Shown: positions 22,639 through 34,782 of the stretch, piece by piece
Position numbering within the stretch: the first letter of the stretch is position 1
Layout: every line of letters begins with the position of its first letter
Assembly: GCA_030998015.1 (NCBI GenBank)
Contig: JARWMV010000234.1
Coordinates: forward strand, 1,550,001-1,614,000
From: Ceratorhiza oryzae-sativae
Lineage: Eukaryota; Basidiomycota; Agaricomycetes; Cantharellales; Ceratobasidiaceae
Length of the DNA stretch: 64,000 bases
Direction of reading: 5' to 3'
Made by a program: the position numbers and the translations under genes
Notes under the pieces: model-generated
Database searches by the model: none
Told to the model about the DNA's origin: nothing
The model's input: the letters and a program-made list of their open reading frames with translations, nothing else

Positions 22639-24098
22639 ATGGCGACGGACGGAGAGGGGTTTATTTACGTGAATCGCATGTCTAGGAGGGGAAGGGGCAG
22701 GGGTAAGGGCAGGATACGAAACCAAACTCCGCCTGCGTTTACAGGTCTCCTTGACCGCACGCGCGAGGAGCTCGTGTCGAGCGGATGGTGGCAAAACTAT
22801 CGCGGTGAGCACTTTTTCCTTTTTCTTCCCGGATCAACTTGGTATTGGCCATGGACAGCTACTTTCTCCCCTTATTGACACGTTCTGGTGTACGCCTAGA
22901 GGCTGACAATTGGGTTATGTCTGTTGCAAGCCAGCCGAGATCGTACCAAAGATCAACCGTGCCAGCGAATCGATTGTGGGCAGCGGGGATGTCGATGGCG
23001 GACGAAACGAGGACTCGATCTTGCGCTGGAGGTGCCTGTGTTTGGGTTTAGGGCGACCGAGCTCGTCGATTGAATCTCGTGCACAGTTGTGCCTCCTGTT
23101 GGACTTGTGCGCTGAGCTTAATATCGTGAGTTCTCCCATCATGGCTTTGACTCGGTGCGATAGGAGTCTGGAGCCATTCCATCAGAAGATGGACTCTGAG
23201 CACTGACCTTACTTCTACCCCGTATAGACGCCAGGGATACGGCTTTATTCGATCCAGCATTCGAAGACGCGGATGTATCTGGGTTGAGCGGCTTGGGTCT
23301 CCGGTTGATGAGCGAAAATAATGTACGTGAGCTTCCGCGCATATCGCGCACCTGCTTGTATGCACTGAGTTGTTCGTCATTGGCCATTTCACAGAAGGGT
23401 GCCTACGTCATCGACACACCGACGCTGGTGTTTATGCCTCACTGCGGCATCGAGCTCTACGAACGCTTCCTTCGGGCCAACTGGTCCGGCGATGCACTCG
23501 CTCGCGTCCTCCTCGTGGCCAACGACTTGCAAGCGTACGTCGAGAGGTGAGCCCACCGCCCGTAGCCCATTTCCCAAACTCCATTTGCTTCCCATTTCCG
23601 ATCACGCGCCTCCTATTGAGAAATGCCGATCCTACACGCTATCTCACTCCCCTTGTCTCCCAACGTTAAACCACCTGCTGACCTCGGTAAATCGCCTATC
23701 ACGCATCTAGCACGCCCGCGCGAATACTAGAGGTACGATCGCCTTGCGTGGCTACACTCGGTAAGTCACTCCTCTAAGCCCTTGGCACTTTCCGTTTTAT
23801 TCCGCTCGGGCCGAGTCTGCGGCCCTACTCCACATCATCCAACTGTCGTCAATCATTTGTGGACCCCCACACTTATTCTAACCGGAACTGTATGCGTCGG
23901 CACCACATGCGACATCCCTTGTCTTCCCCCCCAGCGCCACGTCTGAATTCGGTACTATTCCCCCCGAGCACCGCGCTCCCAGGCGCATTCAACAACACGG
24001 CCCTGCAGGTGCTCATTGACAATGGCGATAAGGATGCGTGGACATGGGCGCTCCCACCGGACATGGCAGGCGCCACGGACGACGGGGAGGTCCGGTAA
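22639..24098 (+). CDS. SRR1-domain protein
   Basis: SRR1 (sensitivity to red light reduced) domain proteins are conserved in eukaryotes; plant SRR1 affects light signalling and the clock, and the fungal role is poorly known. The N-terminus from Met 22639 is basic (RRGRGRGKGR), as in other family members. Landmarks: EELVSSGWWQNYR; LCLGLGRPSSSIESRAQLC (the family core); an FDPAFED segment; LRLMSENNKGAYVIDTPTL followed by FMPHCGIELYERFL and ANWS; VLLVANDLQAYVE; and a C-terminal PGAFNNTALQVL. Five or so exons. The last exon, after the acceptor near 23932, ends at 24098. The exon between 23547 and 23760 is uncertain. No close neighbour explains its role. Confidence 0.85.
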
Positions 24099-25090
24099 TC
24101 AAGGATAGATAATGGCGAGCGCGCGTTGTGTTGGCATTCAAATGGGTTCGGACACCCAATCTTCTTGGCCGCGAGAAAATGCTTATCGAACTGGGGCGTT
24201 TTGCGGTGTGTCGGGGTAGAGTTACGTTCAATGCCAACGTGTTTTTCTATTTCGAGCGAGAGAGATAAGGGACTGGGGAGGTTGGGGGTTGCTTCCTCCT
24301 GGAACCAAATAGACAACCAAAGCTTGGGCGCATTATCTTTGGGGTGGGCGTGGTCTGAAAATCCGGGGCAAGTTCGAATCGAATCGAAAGCATCGTCTCG
24401 AAGCATGCTCGCAATCTGCCAGTTGCTCAAATGAGCAAGTCTCCGCACGGCTTATCGCCATTTGATGGCCGATTGAACGGGTGGGGATGACCAGCGTTGA
24501 CATTGCGTGTGGACCGACGGAGGAGTGGTACGCCCCCCCTCCCCTCGGGCTGCGCTGGTCTGTTCGCTGGGAACAGACTACTCGGTTTCATGACAACAAG
24601 CGTGTAGAATGAAATCACAAGGAAATGAAATCAAAGTTAAAATGGCTGTATGCGTGTTGCAAGCAACACGATGCCGGCATCCGACTCAATTTGGTTGCCA
24701 CCTCACAGTGGCCTTATCGCGCAACAGACCCAGGCCAACGAGTGTACCGCGGCGTTGGTATGGCATGAGAAATAGGGAACTTGCATTCGTAATGAAAGGA
24801 GAGGAAAGCTAAAGGCTGAAATAAGGTAATGTGGCGACTGTTATCTACACGCAGAAAGACAACACCAGCGCAGCGGCACCTGTTTTTTGAGTGGTAAAAA
24901 AAAGACGTAATATCGAGCATGGACAAGGCAGACACTGAGACGAGATACTAAGACATACGAACGGGACAGAAGGCACCGAGATGGAACTGCGCCGGTAGGG
25001 GGAGGGGGAATTGATGTTGAACGAAACAGTCACAAAGAACACAGACAGCGAGAATGAGTCAGTAATGTACAGGGGCCGAGGCAGTAGATA
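24099..25090. other. Convergent intergenic region, no gene recognised
   Basis: About 1 kb between the 3' ends of the SRR1 gene and the acidic hypothetical gene. No domain-bearing frame was found on either strand. Presumably it holds both 3' UTRs. Confidence 0.35.
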
Positions 25091-25888
25091 TCAGCAATAA
25101 GTAGAGATGAAGAGCGGGTTGTGGGGGACGCAAGTCCGGATAACGGGCGAGCGAGAGACGGGCTCATCAAACAGCGACGGGAGAGGGGAGCCCGGGTCGT
25201 CAAACGGCAGCGGCTGACAGCTGGGACTCGCGGATGTCTCCGGGTCGACAAACGAGGTGTCTGGGGTGGCAGGGCCGTCCTCGTCCGAGTCGACGTCCAT
25301 GGAATCGGAGAGGCTCGGGGTCGAGTAGAACGGAAGATCGGAGAGGGAATCGCTGAGATCATCGGTCGATGACTCTGGACTGGGCGCGGGATGGACCAGG
25401 GTGGGCTGGGGCTGGGGGCAGCTGCAGATGCTGAAATACGAGTCGCACACGATGACGTCGTCGTCCTCGGTGGGCGATCCCGAGCTCGAGCTCGCCTCGG
25501 ACTGTGCGGGGAGCTGGACGTCCGAGAGCGAGACCATGACCTCGGCCTCTTCCTCGAGGTCGGCGAGGATGGCATCGAGCCAGCCGCCCTCGTCGATGGT
25601 GGCGGGGGGTGGGGGCGGCTGGTCGGAGATGTCGGGGAACACAAACGCGTCTGGCTGGCTGGGCGGGCGCGGGGGCTGGGGCGGCTCGGCGTCGTGTGCG
25701 TGGGCAAAGTTGGAGATGAGGACGAGGCGGTGGAGGATGCTCACGTCGCGGCGGCTGCCGCCCGCACACACAAGCTGGAGCTTGCGGCGGGAGACGTGGG
25801 ACGCCCACTCGTTGGTGATCGGTCGTGTTGAAGACATTCTGGACGGGCTCGAGATGACGGAGCGGTGGATGTGGATGGTGTGCGACAT
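25091..25888 (-). CDS. Hypothetical acidic, Ser/Pro-rich protein
   Basis: Unrecognised protein of about 265 residues in one exon. Start chosen at 25888 (MSHTIHIHRSVIS), which has the strong context GCCACCATG and follows an apparent 5'-UTR intron ending CTGCGCAG. A Met 23 codons upstream is in frame but would lie inside that intron. Residues about 20-60 form a short basic, possibly folded segment (ASHVSRRKLQLVCAGGSRR). The rest is Pro-rich and acidic (DDLSDSLSDLPFYS, DVDSDEDGPATPD), typical of disordered regulatory proteins. A TATA-like GCATAAATAC lies upstream at about 26078. Function unknown. Like the gene near 19105 it combines TATA, untranslated first exon and disorder. Confidence 0.6.
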   Translation of the reverse strand: MSHTIHIHRSVISSPSRMSSTRPITNEWASHVSRRKLQLVCAGGSRRDVSILHRLVLISNFAHAHDAEPPQPPRPPSQPDAFVFPDISDQPPPPPATIDEGGWLDAILADLEEEAEVMVSLSDVQLPAQSEASSSSGSPTEDDDVIVCDSYFSICSCPQPQPTLVHPAPSPESSTDDLSDSLSDLPFYSTPSLSDSMDVDSDEDGPATPDTSFVDPETSASPSCQPLPFDDPGSPLPSLFDEPVSRSPVIRTCVPHNPLFISTYC

Positions 25889-26073
25889 GGTGGCGGTCGG
25901 TTGAGCTGCGCAGTGTGTGAGCTCGACGGGGCGGGTGGCGGCGGGCGGGCGACTCACCGACGGTGGGGGGGGGACTCAGAGGGATATGCGGTAGGCGGGG
26001 AGATAGGGAGCAAATGGATGGGCACTCGTTGTTATGACCATTGTATGGCCTCGCGGGATGCGGCAGTCTCGTG

Positions 26074-26088
26074 CTGTATTTATGCGGA
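26074..26088 (-). promoter_or_regulatory. TATA element for the acidic hypothetical gene
   Basis: The minus strand reads GCATAAATACAGC about 190 bp upstream of the start at 25888. Spacing leaves room for a short untranslated exon and the proposed leader intron. Confidence 0.4.
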
Positions 26089-26321
26089 CATCGGGGTGGT
26101 GGTCAGAGTCATTGCCTGGCACCTTGGGTCGGGGCTCTCAGCAGCTTTATCCAGGTGCGGTTTTCGGGGTCCGCTGACTCGCCAGCCCTGATCCACGGAT
26201 TCCCCGGTCGATCACGCAACCCACACCGCATACAGCGCAACCGCGGCCTAGCGCACTCTCTTTTGCATCGCACAATTCCAATACAATATTGCGTCGTACA
26301 GACAAACATGAATCACACCAT

Positions 26322-29300
26322 CTACGTCGTGCTCTCGTCCATCGTTGAGTCACCGGCCTCGTCGCCCTCGTTTTCGCTCTCCCCGCGTTCCATCAGTTCG
26401 CGCACTGCGCCGACCAGCTTGGGATCGAGCTCTTGCGCAACCGTCAGGTGTTGCGTCGCCGCCGTCCGCCGGCCCGTCGCCCAGTACGCCCGCCCCAGCG
26501 TCAGCCAGACGTTCGCCTCGTCCGATACGATGTCCTTGAGCCGCACCAGATCCGCGATCGCTTCCTGTAGAGCCAGTCAGTCAACAGCCCCAAACACTCT
26601 AACCTTCTCCGCCGAGGTCCATGTCCAGCCCAACGTAAATCAGCCGCGTGTGGGAACCCCAAGCCGCGTCAAGCCCAGATAACGCAAGGAACGCGCCCCG
26701 CGCGTGGTGCGATAACACGACACGAACCAAACCCAGGGCCGAACATTCCGTTCTCACCTCGTATCGGGCCAGCGTCATCAACAGCCGCGCACGGTTGAAC
26801 CGTACCAGCGAGTTCTCGGGTGAGATCCTGCATGCGTGATCATACCGCCGTAACGCGGTCGCGGTGTCGCCCCGTTTCTCGATCACCTGGTCAGAGTGTT
26901 AGCCAAACCGGTCACCGATCCCCAAACACCGCTCTCGGCCACTTACGATCCCTAGACAGCACTGTAATACCGCGTTGCACGGGTTAATTTCCGCCGCTCG
27001 CTCGAAATGATATTCGGCATGCCGCAGCTTGCTCGTCTTCTGGTATACGGTCCCTAGGCCATACCTACACCATTGTTTAGTAAATCATGACACAGGCGCG
27101 GATCATTGTGGCGCCCGATAGATGAGCGCGGCCAGCCAATGAACAAGGTGAGAACCCCCAGTCACGGCGTAGAGGAGAACATTCTGGGAGAGCAATGTGA
27201 CTTGACCAGCCTCTGCTCATATATCTTTGTCGAGTCACATCTCCACAGAACAGCCTCGGCCACGTCGCGAACCCCGAACCGTTCCTCATTAACGGGCGAA
27301 ATGCCCGTCATCCAATCACATCCTCTGCTCGCAACCGGGGCCCATCCCCGTTCCAAGATCGCACCCCCAACCCCCAAATCGCCTCAAGTACAACCCCACA
27401 TCCACGCAATCACATCATCACCTTTAGATGAATCAGGCTACTCACCATGCATTGTAGTGTCTTCGATCAACCCTCAACGCACTTTGGAACGAGCTCGCCG
27501 CCTTGTCGTACTCCTCCATCGATACGTTCTCATGGCCGATCAACGTATGGGCGTAGGCATAGTGCGGATCGAGCGTCACCGCACGCTTGAACGCCGTCAA
27601 TGCTTGTTCGTGCTCCTTTTGCAGGGAAAAAGCGTTGCCGACTGCGATCCAGGCCTGGGGTGCCCGTTGGTCGAGTGCAAGTAGTTCTTGGGCCAGGAAC
27701 GAAAGTTCGACATCGCTCCGCAGGTGCCATAGCAATGTCGAAAATATGTCCATGTCCCAGATCCGATGTGGATCGAACTTTCTCGCAAGTTCAAACGCCC
27801 GTTTAGCCTGTGCCGATGTGGCTATGGTCAGGCCCGAGACGCCAATCATGTGGTTGTCCTCACCTTGATATAGTCTGCCCGCTCATATTCTGCCCGCCCA
27901 ATGAGCACCATCACACTTGCCGAGCGCTTTTGTTCTTCGGGCAGCGCCTCTAGCTCTTCCAGCACATCCGCAGATCGATACTGTGCTAGCGCTTGTGTCG
28001 CTCTGGCAAATGTTCGAACAAGATCCATGATGTACGCATCTGCCGAATCTGTTTCCGCTCGTCCAGGTGAGGACGGGGTGGGCGAAGCCGGGGGCGGTGG
28101 CAAGTTTGCGGGATGTGCGTCTTCATCCATGTCGGAGCCTGTTCGTTTCGGGGCCGAACGTTTGCGCTCACGAGTGACAGTAACCTATGCATGCGGTTTA
28201 AAAAGAATGCACCAATATGTAAGAAACGCATGTGCCTTGGATGGTATGCCCTTTCCGAGCCCAGAAAGCAATCGAGTACTTCGCCTTGCGACGCCTCCGC
28301 CATTACCCGTATTTTCGCTAATACTCGTCGATCGTGTGTTAATCTGTAAATCAAACCGTCAATGAATGGCACTACCCCCAAATCCATGTGCACAAACTTT
28401 ACCAGCCCCAGGCTTCTTCTTCTCTCCCAGCTCCGCAAGCGAGCTTACGCTCGCGGTCGGCGCACCAGGTCGGTTCCTGGCGCGCTTTACGGCCGGCCTG
28501 CCTTCTAACCTAGCGGGAGCGGCAGCATATCCATGCATCGAATTGTCCGGATATATGGACGAATCGTTTGACGCTCTATTTGCAAGTCAGATGTGATAGC
28601 ATTAGGCGTGCCATTCGACTTACAAGCTATCCCGTGGCCCATCAATGCGGAAACCAGCAGGCCCACCAAATACACGCGCAGCTCCAGCAACCGTGCTTGA
28701 GCTCGCCACCACAGCGGGTGGCGTAAAGAACCCAGCACCTGATGCACTGGGTGCTGCATGCTGCACCTGTTGCTGTTCACTAGACCTGCGCGCGATTTCT
28801 TGCAAGGAAAGACGTCGGCAGGGTCTGGAAATGAGCCTGGGCACCGAGGATGAAAAGCAGCACGCAAGAGAGGGATGTATGGGGTAGCCTACCCAGCGAA
28901 CCAAGCATCTCGAACGCTTCCCACAGGTACGGATTCAGTCTGAGAGCTTCTTTCAGGCTTGCCACCGCTTTGTCGTACAGATTTCCCTTCATGGCATATT
29001 GGCCTGCCTGGCAATGCATCGTCGCCTCTTCTAATGAGCCCACGCCCTGCGCATTTCCTTTGCCAACATTCAAAATCGTCAGCATCCCAGCCCATATTCG
29101 ATAAACGCAAGAGATAAACGCACCGTCGGCCACGGTCTGCAAACACCTCTCCATCATCTCCCGCGCGACCCGATACTTTCGCAACCTCTCCGCACACCTC
29201 GCATAGATTTGACAACACGCCCAGCACATGCCTTCACTACCCACCACGCCCATCGCCGAGTTTGTCTGTCCGGCCGCCAACAGGGCCTGCGAGCAAATGG

Positions 29301-29548
29301 CGCGCGTCGTGCGAGCCGCGGGTGAGCGCGTGCAGGCGCTCGGCGTAGAACACGGCGGTGCGCGCGAGGTCGTGTTCGAGGCTGTGACGCGCGAGCTGGG
29401 CGAGGCGGGCGGCGGGGGAGCCTGGGCCCGAGTGGTTCGGTCGTTTGTGGTGCTGCTGCTGGGTTGTGTGGTCCGCAAAGGCGGTATCGGTGGGTGTGCT
29501 CGGCATTGGCATGGGCATGCGGGAGCTTCCTGCCCAGGGTACGTTCAT
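26322..29548 (-). CDS. CDC27: Anaphase-promoting complex subunit 3 (CDC27/APC3), TPR protein
   Basis: TPR subunit of the APC/C ubiquitin ligase that binds Cdc20/Cdh1 and drives mitotic exit. The N-terminal TPR region shows LEHDLARTAVFYAERLHAL, the usual family opening, then CWACCQIYARCAERLRKY and EATMHCQAGQYAMKGNLYD with ALRLNPYLWEAFEMLG. A Ser/Pro/Gly-rich linker follows (28.1-28.9 kb). C-terminal TPRs are very clear: AWIAVGNAFSLQKEHEQA, TLDPHYAYAHTLIGHE, YNAWYGLGTVYQKTSK, INPCNAVLQCCLGIVIEKRG, ANVWLTLGRAYWATGR. The acidic end finishes at the TAG at 26322. The start is uncertain: Met at 29548 (MNVPWAGSS) is used, but 29659 is also in frame and inner Mets exist. Many short introns; the linker exons are approximate. 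Confidence 0.9.
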
Positions 29549-29659
29549 GCTGCACAAATCGCGTGCAGAGTCGTCGAGATCGTCGAGGATACGCGTCGTA
29601 ATACAGGCCGAGGCGACAAAGAGCCAGCACCAGACCGGCCACTGCGCTGGTTGAGGCAA

Positions 29660-30435
29660 AAGTTGAACCCGATCAGGCCCTTGGAGTCATCGTCATGTGA
29701 CTTGGCGCACGTTGGGGTGGCTGTAGTGAGCCACCTCGTCTGCCTCTTGGTCGTCCAATAAGTAGTTGGCACTGGCGTCATTTGACGCTCAGATCCGGTC
29801 CTATCCGCAACAGTATCGAGTATTAAATTCAAACCAAACGCAAACGTCGTGGTATACGTCTAAATTCCAACGGTAATTTCACAAACGCTGGATTTATTAT
29901 AGAGATTCTATCCGCAAAGACTGCCAAACCCATTAGACGCTATGATTGATTTAGATCCTGTCACGCCAACGCACACCGGTTACGCAGAACGAGATGTATG
30001 CATCTCCCAGCAGATCGTCGAAGGTGGGAGCGATATTCAAACGACTCGAGCCGCAGTTGCTATGCGTCTCGTTCAGGCAGCTTATTTCATACAGAAAGTG
30101 AGGGTTCAAATATGTAATATTTCACAACGCCAACCGACTACGACGACAGCATGGGCATAGAAGGAGTGGATCCGAAAAGTAGAAATGTGTGTAAGGAGCG
30201 GAGAGATATGATTTATAGCGAAACAGCTTGGGTAGGATGAGGGTTCCAGGCAGGATGACTTGAGGGACAAGGAAACGAGTCGAGTTCCAAAAAACATATT
30301 TTTCGGCTAAAGAGGGTATACGAACCAGCACAGGTTCCGAAAATCCAAAAGAGACCAGGGGAAATCGCAAACGAGAGACTCGCTCAAAATCACCAGGGGA
30401 AAGAAATGACGAGAGGCCGGCTCGCGTATGGTTGA
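29660..30435. other. Intergenic region between CDC27 5' end and a minus-strand gene
   Basis: Nothing coding is supported. It holds the CDC27 promoter and the 3' region of the gene ending at 30436. A short open frame at 29942 on the plus strand has no recognisable domain. Confidence 0.35.
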
Positions 30436-31748
30436 TTACGGTCGCCTCTGCTGAGGACCAGGACCGCCTTGACCAGGTGGTGGTGGTGGGCGGTTCATGT
30501 ACCCCGAGCGCGGGTCCCGAGGGTCATATACTGGCTGTTGTCCGGGGCCAGGACCAGGCGAGCCGGGGCCGTAGGCAGGATGTCCGGGAGGCGGCGGTCC
30601 CCTAGGATCAAATGCTGCTCCTGGCGGGCCATGGGGACCGCCGAATTGCTGGGCGCGGGGGTCAAACGGAGGGCCGCCTTGGGGCGGGGGTCCGCGAGGA
30701 TCAAATCCTGGGCTGCCTGGGACGGGGCCGTACTGCGCTCGAGGATCACGAGGGTCAAACGGAGGACGACCTGGAGGGCCAGGGGGCCAGGAGGACCAGG
30801 CGGGCCACGCATTGGACCCATGCTTCCTGGTTGTGGAGGCATACCAGGACGCTGTGGGGGCATGCCTCCCTGTGGGCCGGGCGGGCCAGGAGGACCAGGT
30901 CGCTGCTGTGCTGGACCGGGGCGAGGCGGCGCGGCACCAGGCGGACCAGGCGGCGGACGTTGACCAGGCGCAGGGATCGGACCAGGCACATGACCAGGTG
31001 GCGGGCCAGTCTGCATTGGATTTCCAGACTTTTCCGCAGCCTTGATGATTTCATCGCTATGATGACATAAGCATCCTTGGCCGGTCGGTATGGAGAAGCA
31101 CACAACACTTACTCGAGCAAGTTGAGCGCTGCGCAAAGCACAACCCATTCAACACAGTCTTCGTTGCCTTCCCCAAGCGTTTGCCAAACGGCCTTTTCTT
31201 CAGGAGTCTTGCCTGTGATGGTAATGCGGGTGCCTCCTGAATTAGCGCTGCCGCCGCCCGCAGCCGAGTTCTTCATGATCTTGCCAAACTCGATGCGCTT
31301 AGGGGGAATGAGGTGGCCGGCATAAGCAAAGTAGAACATGCTCCAGAATGCAGCATTGGGGTTTGGCTTGGAGATCTGGAACAGGGGAAGATCGGGCGAG
31401 TCTGGAGATGGGAGCGAGAGCTTGTAGATGGGCGACAAAACACCAGTGTTGGTGATGGTCCACTTGAGGGAGCGAGAGGCCTCGCAGCGCACGACGCGAG
31501 TAGCGCCCCCGTGGCCGGGATCGGATGTGGTAGACTTCCCCTGAGCGTTGCGAGTGAGAGGAGGGAAGAGCTTGGCAACGCAGAGGTCGCCTTGTGGGGA
31601 TGGTGTCAGGAGGTAGTTTTCGGCGTTCTAAATATGGAACAGTCAACGACATCCAGACACGAGTATCAGAATAAAGACGCACAAAGTTTGTGTGCAAGTA
31701 CGAGTAGAGCACGTTCTGCGGCTGACCTGGAGACGAGTCAGCTGACAT
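30436..31748 (-). CDS. Conserved protein with folded N-terminus and Pro/Gly-rich tail
   Basis: I do not recognise a named family. From Met at 31748 ([19 protein letters not shown]) an N-terminal domain of about 190 residues has globular-looking sequence ([75 protein letters not shown]). A long collagen-like tail of PPGP and FDPRGP repeats follows, ending [10 protein letters not shown] and RRP. The tail is in two frames: it switches at a run of five C on the minus strand (30782-30786). One extra C would make [15 protein letters not shown] continuous to the TAA at 30436; without it the frame runs on to a stop at about 30495. The repeat FDPR/G continues only in the corrected frame, so I think a base is missing. 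Divergent from the PP2A B56 gene. Confidence 0.7.
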
Positions 31749-32051
31749 ATTAGCGTGCGGCGCCTGGCGCGACTGACCGTGCGGGGTGACAATGAGGGTT
31801 GGGAGATGGTGAGGGATGGGCGTGTGTGTCGGCGACGCAAACACAGTGTATATTGCTGCAGACGATCAGCACGGGCGCGCTCAGAGAAGCAGCCAACTGA
31901 CCGGACATGGTGGTGGACGGGTGCGAGGAGTGGTAGGTCACGTGCGCACTCGTGTTTGAGGTTGACCGCCCTTGCCCATCCCAATCTTGATAGTCGCCCG
32001 CCCCCCGCCTGTAGCCCTCACGACGTCGAGATCGACGTGCACGCCGTACCC
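31749..32051. promoter_or_regulatory. Bidirectional promoter region with a CACGTG site
   Basis: The 303 bp between the divergent starts at 31748 and 32052 contains TCACGTGCGC (CACGTG at 31939-31944). No clear TATA element is seen. It must serve both the Pro/Gly-rich protein gene and the B56 gene. Confidence 0.4.
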
Positions 32052-34383
32052 ATGATGAAAGGCATCAAGAAAAGCATAGTACGTATCATGTTGATGCACA
32101 GGTTGGCATGCACTGACGCCTGCCAGCTCTCGCGCAAGGGCTCGAGCGACTCATCCAAGTCTTCGCGTCCCGCCGCGACGCCGTCTCCTGCGCCCGCACC
32201 GAGCACCCCGCCGTCGAACACGCCCCCACCGCCGCCGGCCAAGCCAACGCCGCCACTCCCGTCTCATGCCCCCACGCAGTCGGCAGTGGCTTCCCTCAAC
32301 TCGGTCGCGGCCTCCGGTTCACGCGACAGCCATCGTGCGCCAACTCGCCACGTGCAACAGGAGCGTACTTCGCCTGCGCCGCCCATTGTCGTCGTCAGCG
32401 CTGAGATGGGTGACGTCGGCGCGCCCCTCGAGGCTACGCCCCCACGCACAGCTGTCGCGAACCGGCTGCGCACCCAGACACCCAAGGACACGATCAACAT
32501 CATCGGAAAGCCACCTCGCAAACAGCGTTCGTCGCGCTTCCACGTCACCGAGCGCGTCGAGATCGAGAAGCTGCCCGCGTTCGTCGAGGTCGGCCCCAAC
32601 GAGCGCCCCGAGCTCTTTGTCCGCAAGCTCCGCCAGTGCTCGACCCTCTTTGACTTTAACGATGCGAGCGCCGAGCTCAAAGGCAAGCAGATCAAGGCAG
32701 CGACTCTGCATGAGATGCTTGAATATATCACTACTCAGCGCGGCGTTATCAGCGAGCTCATCTACCCCGAGGTTGTCAGCATGTTCGGCAATAATCTCTT
32801 CCGCACAATCCCGCCCCAGGTCAATCCCACTGGCGACGCGTTTGATCCTGAGGAAGACGAGCCGGTGCTCGAACTCGCCTGGCCCCATCTCCAGATCGTC
32901 TACGAGTTCTTCCTCCGTTTCGTAGAAAGCCCGGACTTCAACACCAACGTTGCCAAACGCTATATTGACCAAGGCTTCGTCCTCCAGCTTCTTGAACTCT
33001 TTGATTCAGAGGACCCCCGCGAGCGCGATTTTCTCAAAACGACTTTGCACCGTATCTATGGCAAATTCCTGAACCTGCGCGCCTTTATCCGCAAGTCGAT
33101 CAACAATGTCTTCTACCAGTTCATCTACGAGACTGAAAGACATAATGGGATTGCTGAACTCCTCGAAATTTTGGGCTCCATCATCAATGGATTTGCCTTG
33201 CCACTCAAGGAAGAACACAAAATGTTCCTCACACGCGTCCTTATCCCTTTGCACAAAGTCAAATCTTTGTCGCTCTACCATCCCCAGCTGGCGTACTGTG
33301 TGGTCCAGTTCCTTGAAAAAGATTCGAGTCTCACGGAAGAGGTTCTTCGCGGTCTCCTGCGGTACTGGCCCAAGGTCAATAGCCCGAAAGAGGTCATGTT
33401 CCTCAACGAGGTGGAAGAAGTCCTTGATGTCATTGACCCTGCAGAGTTCGTCAAGATTCAAGAACCTTTGTTCCGCCAGCTGGCACGTTGTGTCAATAGT
33501 CAACACTTCCAAGTAGCCGAGCGTGCTCTCTATTACTGGAACAATGAGTACATTGTTAATTTGATGGGCGACAATATTGCGGTCATACTCCCGCTTGTTT
33601 TCCCTGCGTTATATCAAAACTCGAAGACGCATTGGAACAGGTGCGTAATTGCAAAGCTGTGCATATCATAGCTCACATCTCCGCAGGACGATACATGGCA
33701 TGGTCTACAATGCGCTCAAGCTCTTTATGGAGATTAACCCAGAGCTGTTCGAGCAATGCGTTCAAAACTTCAAGCATGATCGAGAAGTGTAAGCCTGCTC
33801 TTCTCCAACCATGCTTAATCTAACTTTTGCACAGAGAACAACAAAAACTTGTGGATCACTACGAGAACTGGAACCTCCTTCTCCAACGTGCTGCCCACAA
33901 CGCACCATCGCGCAAACTTCCGGCGCGTCTCGAGAAGCTTACGTACCCCAGCCCTCCACCGGCGCTCGACGATCTCGACTTTGGGGATCCGACCGTGGAC
34001 CTGTCCGCCGCAGCCATGGAGGCAGAACTCGACGCCGTCGCTGGAGATGTCAGCCTTAGCTTAGGCGCCAACGGCGTGGAGAGGACACCCCAAGCAGATC
34101 CAGGACTCGAGGTGCGTCCAAGTTCAGATGCATAAGGGGTGAAGTGTGTTGAGGTTGTTTTCGTTGGGGTTAGTCTGGACAGAGGCCTGCGGAAGTGCCA
34201 CTCTCGCCATCGGCGACGACGGGCGGGCCTCATGTGCGGAGGAAGAGCGTGTTGCCGAGTGAGTTTCTTCCTCTGCGTAACATCTGTTGGATGAGCCCTA
34301 ACTATTTTACAGTGGACGCCGGAGTCATGCGCGACCTGCAAGCACACCGGAGTTTGGACGACACCGTCCCGAGTCAGCGATAA
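32052..34383 (+). CDS. RTS1: PP2A regulatory subunit B56 (RTS1/PAR1-like)
   Basis: B-prime/B56 regulatory subunit of protein phosphatase 2A, which directs the phosphatase to substrates in mitosis, septation and stress responses. The short first exon MMKGIKKSI fits the family N-terminus. A disordered Ser/Pro-rich region follows (residues about 10-150), then the HEAT-like B56 domain: [161 protein letters not shown], then [17 protein letters not shown]. The tail is acidic and poorly conserved. Most of the protein is one long exon, with small 3' introns at about 33640, 33790, 34112 and 34260. Frame is intact. Confidence 0.95.
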
Positions 34384-34782
34384 ATATTTTCTGACTCATG
34401 TTCTCTTCCTCTGATCTGTTGTACCTCTTAATTTCTTGACGAACCCCGAACGAATCTCCTCTATCATTCACTGCATCCCCAGCCCGCCCTGCTTCCGTCT
34501 CCTATTCATCTCAACTTTGTGTGTCTGTCCGGAACAGGCGATCTAAATGTTCTGCCGATCCCATTTTAACGGTTGGCTACCGCTGACGTCTACTCTCCGG
34601 ACTCCCTCTTTGTTGCTGTGCTGCACTGATACATACATACATACATTTCCGGACGTGTGCTTGTGTTTTTGTTTGTTTTTGATACGTATGCATAAAGCCA
34701 GACTTGTGGTGATGTTATACCCGACAACCGTGAGATTGAGATCAAAGTAGGCTATGTTTTATAAATGCTTGACTACAGCTAT
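34384..34782. other. Convergent 3' region with a short (ACAT)n tract
   Basis: Tail-to-tail spacer between B56 and CCT1. It contains a small microsatellite of four or five ACAT units at about 34628-34646. No gene is seen. Confidence 0.4.

Noticed and set aside
24366..24386. AGTTCGAATCGAATCG as a tRNA B-box
   Set aside because: No cloverleaf could be built around it.
25359..25904. Open frames of about 150-167 codons in all frames around the acidic hypothetical gene
   Set aside because: They mirror the codon bias of the minus-strand gene; the frame with start context and leader intron is preferred.
30495..31148. Alternative ending of the Pro/Gly-rich protein at 30495
   Set aside because: The FDPRGP repeat pattern continues only in the frame that ends at 30436, so the longer ending is more likely.
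34628..34646. ACAT microsatellite
   Set aside because: Only four to five units in a 3' spacer; ordinary.
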